Source: an uncultured Clostridia bacterium
GTDB taxonomy: Bacteria > Bacillota_A > Clostridia > Christensenellales > Aristaeellaceae
Direction: 5' to 3'
DNA: 8,511 nt
NCBI GenBank assembly: GCA_947166205.1
Contig: CAMVDI010000073.1
Location: 1 to 8,511 of the forward strand
Shown here: positions 6,522 through 8,511 of the stretch, one piece after another
Layout: each line of letters opens with the position of its first letter
Numbering within the stretch: the stretch's first letter is position 1
Program-made: the position numbers and the translations under genes
Notes under the pieces: model-generated
The model's database searches: none
Seen by the model: the letters and a program-made list of their open reading frames with translations, nothing else
Told to the model about the DNA's origin: nothing

Positions 6522-7930
6522 TCTGCCTTCTCCTCGATTCTCTCCGCAATCAGCGTATTGTTCCTGATGCCGGTAATCCTGCAGGGAATAATCCTGCCGA
6601 TATCCTCCGCGCTTCCAGGCAGCGTCACGGACACGCCGTGCAGCCCTTTCCCGGAAACCGCCTCCGTGCTGCGCCTGCTGAATCCTTCCGTCAGCACTTC
6701 TTCCCGCGTGCCGTCAAAACGGGCCAGCGTCTCCTTCTGCAGGTTTTCCTGGAGGGCGATCAGCTGTCCGATGCGGCGGCTGGCCGTTTCCTGCGGAATC
6801 TGGTCCGGCATGGAGGCGGCGCGGGTGCCCGTCCTGGGGGAATAGATAAAGGTGAAAGCGCCGTCATAGCGGACTTCGTCCACCAGGCTCATGGTATCCT
6901 GAAACTGTTCCTCCGTCTCTCCCGGAAAGCCTACGATGATGTCGGTGGTCAGTCCGATGCCGGGAATCGCTTCCCGGAGTTTCCGGACCCGGTCCAGATA
7001 CTGCTCCCGGGTATAGTGCCGGTTCATGCGCCGCAGGATTTCATCGTTTCCGCTCTGAACCGGAAGGTGAAACTGCGGCAGGATGTGTTTTCCCTCCGCC
7101 ATGGTCTGAATCAGCTCGTCGCTCAGATCCTTGGGATGGCTGGTCATAAAGCGGATCCGGGGAATCCCGATGCCGTCCAGTTCCCGCAGCAGTCCGGCGA
7201 AGCTCATGGGAGACTCCAGCCCTTTCCCGTAGCTGTTCACGTTCTGCCCCAGCAGCATGATCTCCTGTACGCCGCTGTCCCGAAGCTTCTCCGCCTCCCG
7301 CAGAATCTCTTCCGGACGTCTGCTTCTTTCGCGTCCCCGGACATAGGGTACGATGCAGAAGGAGCAGAAGTTGTCGCATCCGTACATGATGGTGAGATAG
7401 GCCGCGTCCTGCCGCATCCGGCGGACCGGCAGGCCTTCCGCGATAACGTCTTCCTCCTCCACCCGCACGACGCTCCGGTCGCTGTTCAGCGCGGAGTACA
7501 TCATCTCCGGAAAGCGGTGCAGGTTGGCCGTGCCGAAGGCGAGGTCGATAAACCTGTACTGTTTCAGAATTTTCTCGGCCATGCCCGGTTCCTGAATCAT
7601 GCAGCCGCAGACCGCGATCATCAGCCCTGGCCGGGTTTTCCGGACCTCCTTCAGCCATGTCACGTTTCCGAGCGCCTTGCGTTCCGCGTTGTCCCGCACG
7701 CAGCAGGTGTTGAAGATGACGAAATCCGCCTCTTCCCTGGCCGGTGCCTCCCGCATGCCCATTTCCTCCAGCATGCCGGCGATTTTCTCGGAATCATGGG
7801 CGTTCATCTGGCATCCGAAGGTCACGACATAATAGGTTTCCGGACGCTGAGGCAGATCCCTGATCTCCCGGATAAACTCCTGCTGGCGCTCCTTTTCCTT
7901 CTCATCAATCCGCGTTATTTTTCCTGCCAT
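6518..7930 (-). CDS. miaB: tRNA-2-methylthio-N6-dimethylallyladenosine synthase MiaB
   Basis: This 470-residue radical-SAM methylthiotransferase turns i6A37 into ms2i6A37 in tRNA. The N-terminal UPF0004 domain (about 33-140) opens with TFGCQMNAHDSE and has auxiliary-cluster cysteines C40, C76 (in FNTCCVRDNAE) and C110 (in VCGCM). The radical-SAM motif is YGCDNFCSFCIVPYVRGRE, with C185, C189 and C192 in Cx3Cx2C spacing. Later landmarks are LLGQNVNSYG (227-236), HLPVQSGND (288-296), TTDIIVGFPGET (328-339) and a C-terminal TRAM-like domain from about 405. Family members with other substrates (RimO, MtaB) are less likely, given FNTCCVRDNAE and the ymcA-mutS context. A charged extension of about 30 residues precedes the core, as in the Bacillus enzyme. 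The start overlaps the RNase gene by 16 bases and has GAGGAG 9 bases upstream. Confidence 0.96.
   Translation of the reverse strand: MAGKITRIDEKEKERQQEFIREIRDLPQRPETYYVVTFGCQMNAHDSEKIAGMLEEMGMREAPAREEADFVIFNTCCVRDNAERKALGNVTWLKEVRKTRPGLMIAVCGCMIQEPGMAEKILKQYRFIDLAFGTANLHRFPEMMYSALNSDRSVVRVEEEDVIAEGLPVRRMRQDAAYLTIMYGCDNFCSFCIVPYVRGRERSRRPEEILREAEKLRDSGVQEIMLLGQNVNSYGKGLESPMSFAGLLRELDGIGIPRIRFMTSHPKDLSDELIQTMAEGKHILPQFHLPVQSGNDEILRRMNRHYTREQYLDRVRKLREAIPGIGLTTDIIVGFPGETEEQFQDTMSLVDEVRYDGAFTFIYSPRTGTRAASMPDQIPQETASRRIGQLIALQENLQKETLARFDGTREEVLTEGFSRRSTEAVSGKGLHGVSVTLPGSAEDIGRIIPCRITGIRNNTLIAERIEEKAE
6530..6535 (-). promoter_or_regulatory. Shine-Dalgarno of the YlbF-family gene inside miaB
   Basis: GAGGAG on the coding strand, 8 bases before the ATG at 6521, is embedded in the last codons of miaB. 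With the ATGA overlap it indicates coupled translation and fixes the start. Confidence 0.7.
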
Positions 7931-8511
7931 GCGGTCCTGCTCCTCTTCCTTGTCATTTCCAGAAGTCCCAGGCTGGTGAAACCGTGAATCACCGTTTTGA
8001 TCCGGTCCTCCCGGAGCATCTCCTCCAGGGCCTTCCGGACCCGTTCCCGGTCCTCAGCCGCGTCCATATCGATCAGATCCACAATCAGGATTCCCGCCAG
8101 GTTTCGCAGTCTCGCCTGAATCACGATCTCCCGGCAGGCCTCCAGATTCGTCCGCAGCGCCGTTTCCCTCCGGTTTGCGCTGCCCGCGTCGGAAGCGCTG
8201 TTCACGTCAATCACCGTCAGGGCTTCGCACCGGTCGATGACGATGTTTCCGCCGTGCGGCAGCCGGACCTTCCTGTTCTCTGCCTCCCGAAGCTGCCGCT
8301 GAAGATCCGGGCTCAGTTCCGTCTCCCGAAGAACGCGGCTGATTCCCCGGGGCGTATAGTCCCGGATCAGCTCCTCCGCCGGTCCCGTCGGAAGCTCCTC
8401 GCCCCGCAGGATCCGGTTCCATTGCTCCAGGAGGCTTTCCGCCTCATTCCGGAGGGATTCCTCATCCGCTTCAGCCGCGGCCTCCCGAAGGACCAGTCCG
8501 AATCTCCCCTC
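7915..8511 (-). CDS. rng: Ribonuclease E/G family protein, 3' part only
   Basis: The last 198 residues are present; the start lies beyond base 8511. The RNase E/G catalytic DNase I-like core is clear: a KVRLPHGGNIVID segment leads into LTVIDVNS, then NLEACREIVIQARLRNLAG, LIVDLIDMD, and finally GLLEMTRKR. Asp102 (in IDVNS) and Asp145 (in IVDLIDM) are 43 residues apart, matching the spacing of the metal-binding D303 and D346 of E. coli RNase E. The protein ends 8 residues after EMTRKR. It therefore lacks the CPxCxG zinc-link and the small domain that follow in E. coli RNase E and G. Since the stop codon falls inside the miaB start region, this looks like a natural short form, not a broken gene. 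An internal GTG at 8214 lies in mid-domain and is not the start. The expected role is endonucleolytic processing of rRNA and mRNA. Confidence 0.92.
   Translation of the reverse strand, partial: EGRFGLVLREAAAEADEESLRNEAESLLEQWNRILRGEELPTGPAEELIRDYTPRGISRVLRETELSPDLQRQLREAENRKVRLPHGGNIVIDRCEALTVIDVNSASDAGSANRRETALRTNLEACREIVIQARLRNLAGILIVDLIDMDAAEDRERVRKALEEMLREDRIKTVIHGFTSLGLLEMTRKRSRTAWQEK
7940..7945 (-). promoter_or_regulatory. Shine-Dalgarno of miaB inside the RNase gene
   Basis: GAGGAG on the coding strand lies 9 bases before the miaB ATG at 7930 and within the last codons of the RNase E/G gene. It supports the chosen miaB start and implies the two genes share a transcript. Confidence 0.7.

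Noticed and set aside
6638..7987. 449-codon plus-strand open frame opposite miaB
   Set aside because: Same antisense effect. miaB is complete, with all six cluster cysteines in place.
8207..8422. 71-codon minus-strand open frame near the right edge
   Set aside because: It is out of frame with the RNase E/G coding sequence, which runs without a stop from 7917 to the window end and carries the conserved catalytic motifs.

Overview
The window is a compact, GC-rich (roughly 60% by eye) piece of a bacterial chromosome in which every gene reads on the minus strand. Read in the direction of transcription (from base 8511 down to base 1) the order is: RNase E/G (3' part only), miaB, a YlbF/YmcA-family gene, mutS, mutL, miaA, and a YnbB-type PLP enzyme (5' part only). 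No insertion sequence, tRNA, rRNA, CRISPR array, convincing promoter or intrinsic terminator was seen. No gene-free stretch exceeds 91 bases.

The order miaB - ymcA/ylbF - mutS - mutL - miaA - ynbB is the arrangement known from Firmicutes; Bacillus subtilis has miaB (ymcB)-ymcA-cotE-mutS-mutL. MutL carries the metal-dependent endonuclease motifs of bacteria that lack MutH, and the YlbF-family gene is itself a Firmicute marker. I infer a high-GC member of the Clostridia, possibly one of the gut or rumen lineages. The exact genus cannot be read from the window. Two genes often found in this neighbourhood are missing: cotE between ymcA and mutS, and hfq between miaA and ynbB.

Region 7915-8511 encodes the catalytic end of an RNase E/G. 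It overlaps the miaB start by 16 bases. Region 6108-7930 holds miaB and the YlbF-family gene, joined by an ATGA overlap. Region 6017-6107 is a 91-base spacer with a perfect 9-bp inverted repeat. Region 1344-6016 holds the mismatch-repair pair mutS and mutL, separated by 50 bases. Region 1-1339 holds miaA, which starts 4 bases after mutL, and the YnbB-like gene, joined to miaA by another ATGA overlap. The spacing suggests one long transcription unit that enters and leaves the window.

Three themes run together. MutS recognises mismatches and MutL nicks DNA; both carry recognisable sliding-clamp-binding motifs. MiaA prenylates A37 of tRNAs and MiaB then methylthiolates the product, so the two steps of ms2i6A37 synthesis flank the repair genes. 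RNase E/G and the YlbF-family protein both point to RNA processing. Most of this is ordinary housekeeping. The points most worth a second look are the cysteine tail of the YlbF-family protein (Cx3Cx2Cx2C, encoded by a 9-base tandem repeat) in the ymcA position between an Fe-S enzyme gene and mutS, the RNase E/G that stops right after its catalytic domain, and the hairpin before mutS.
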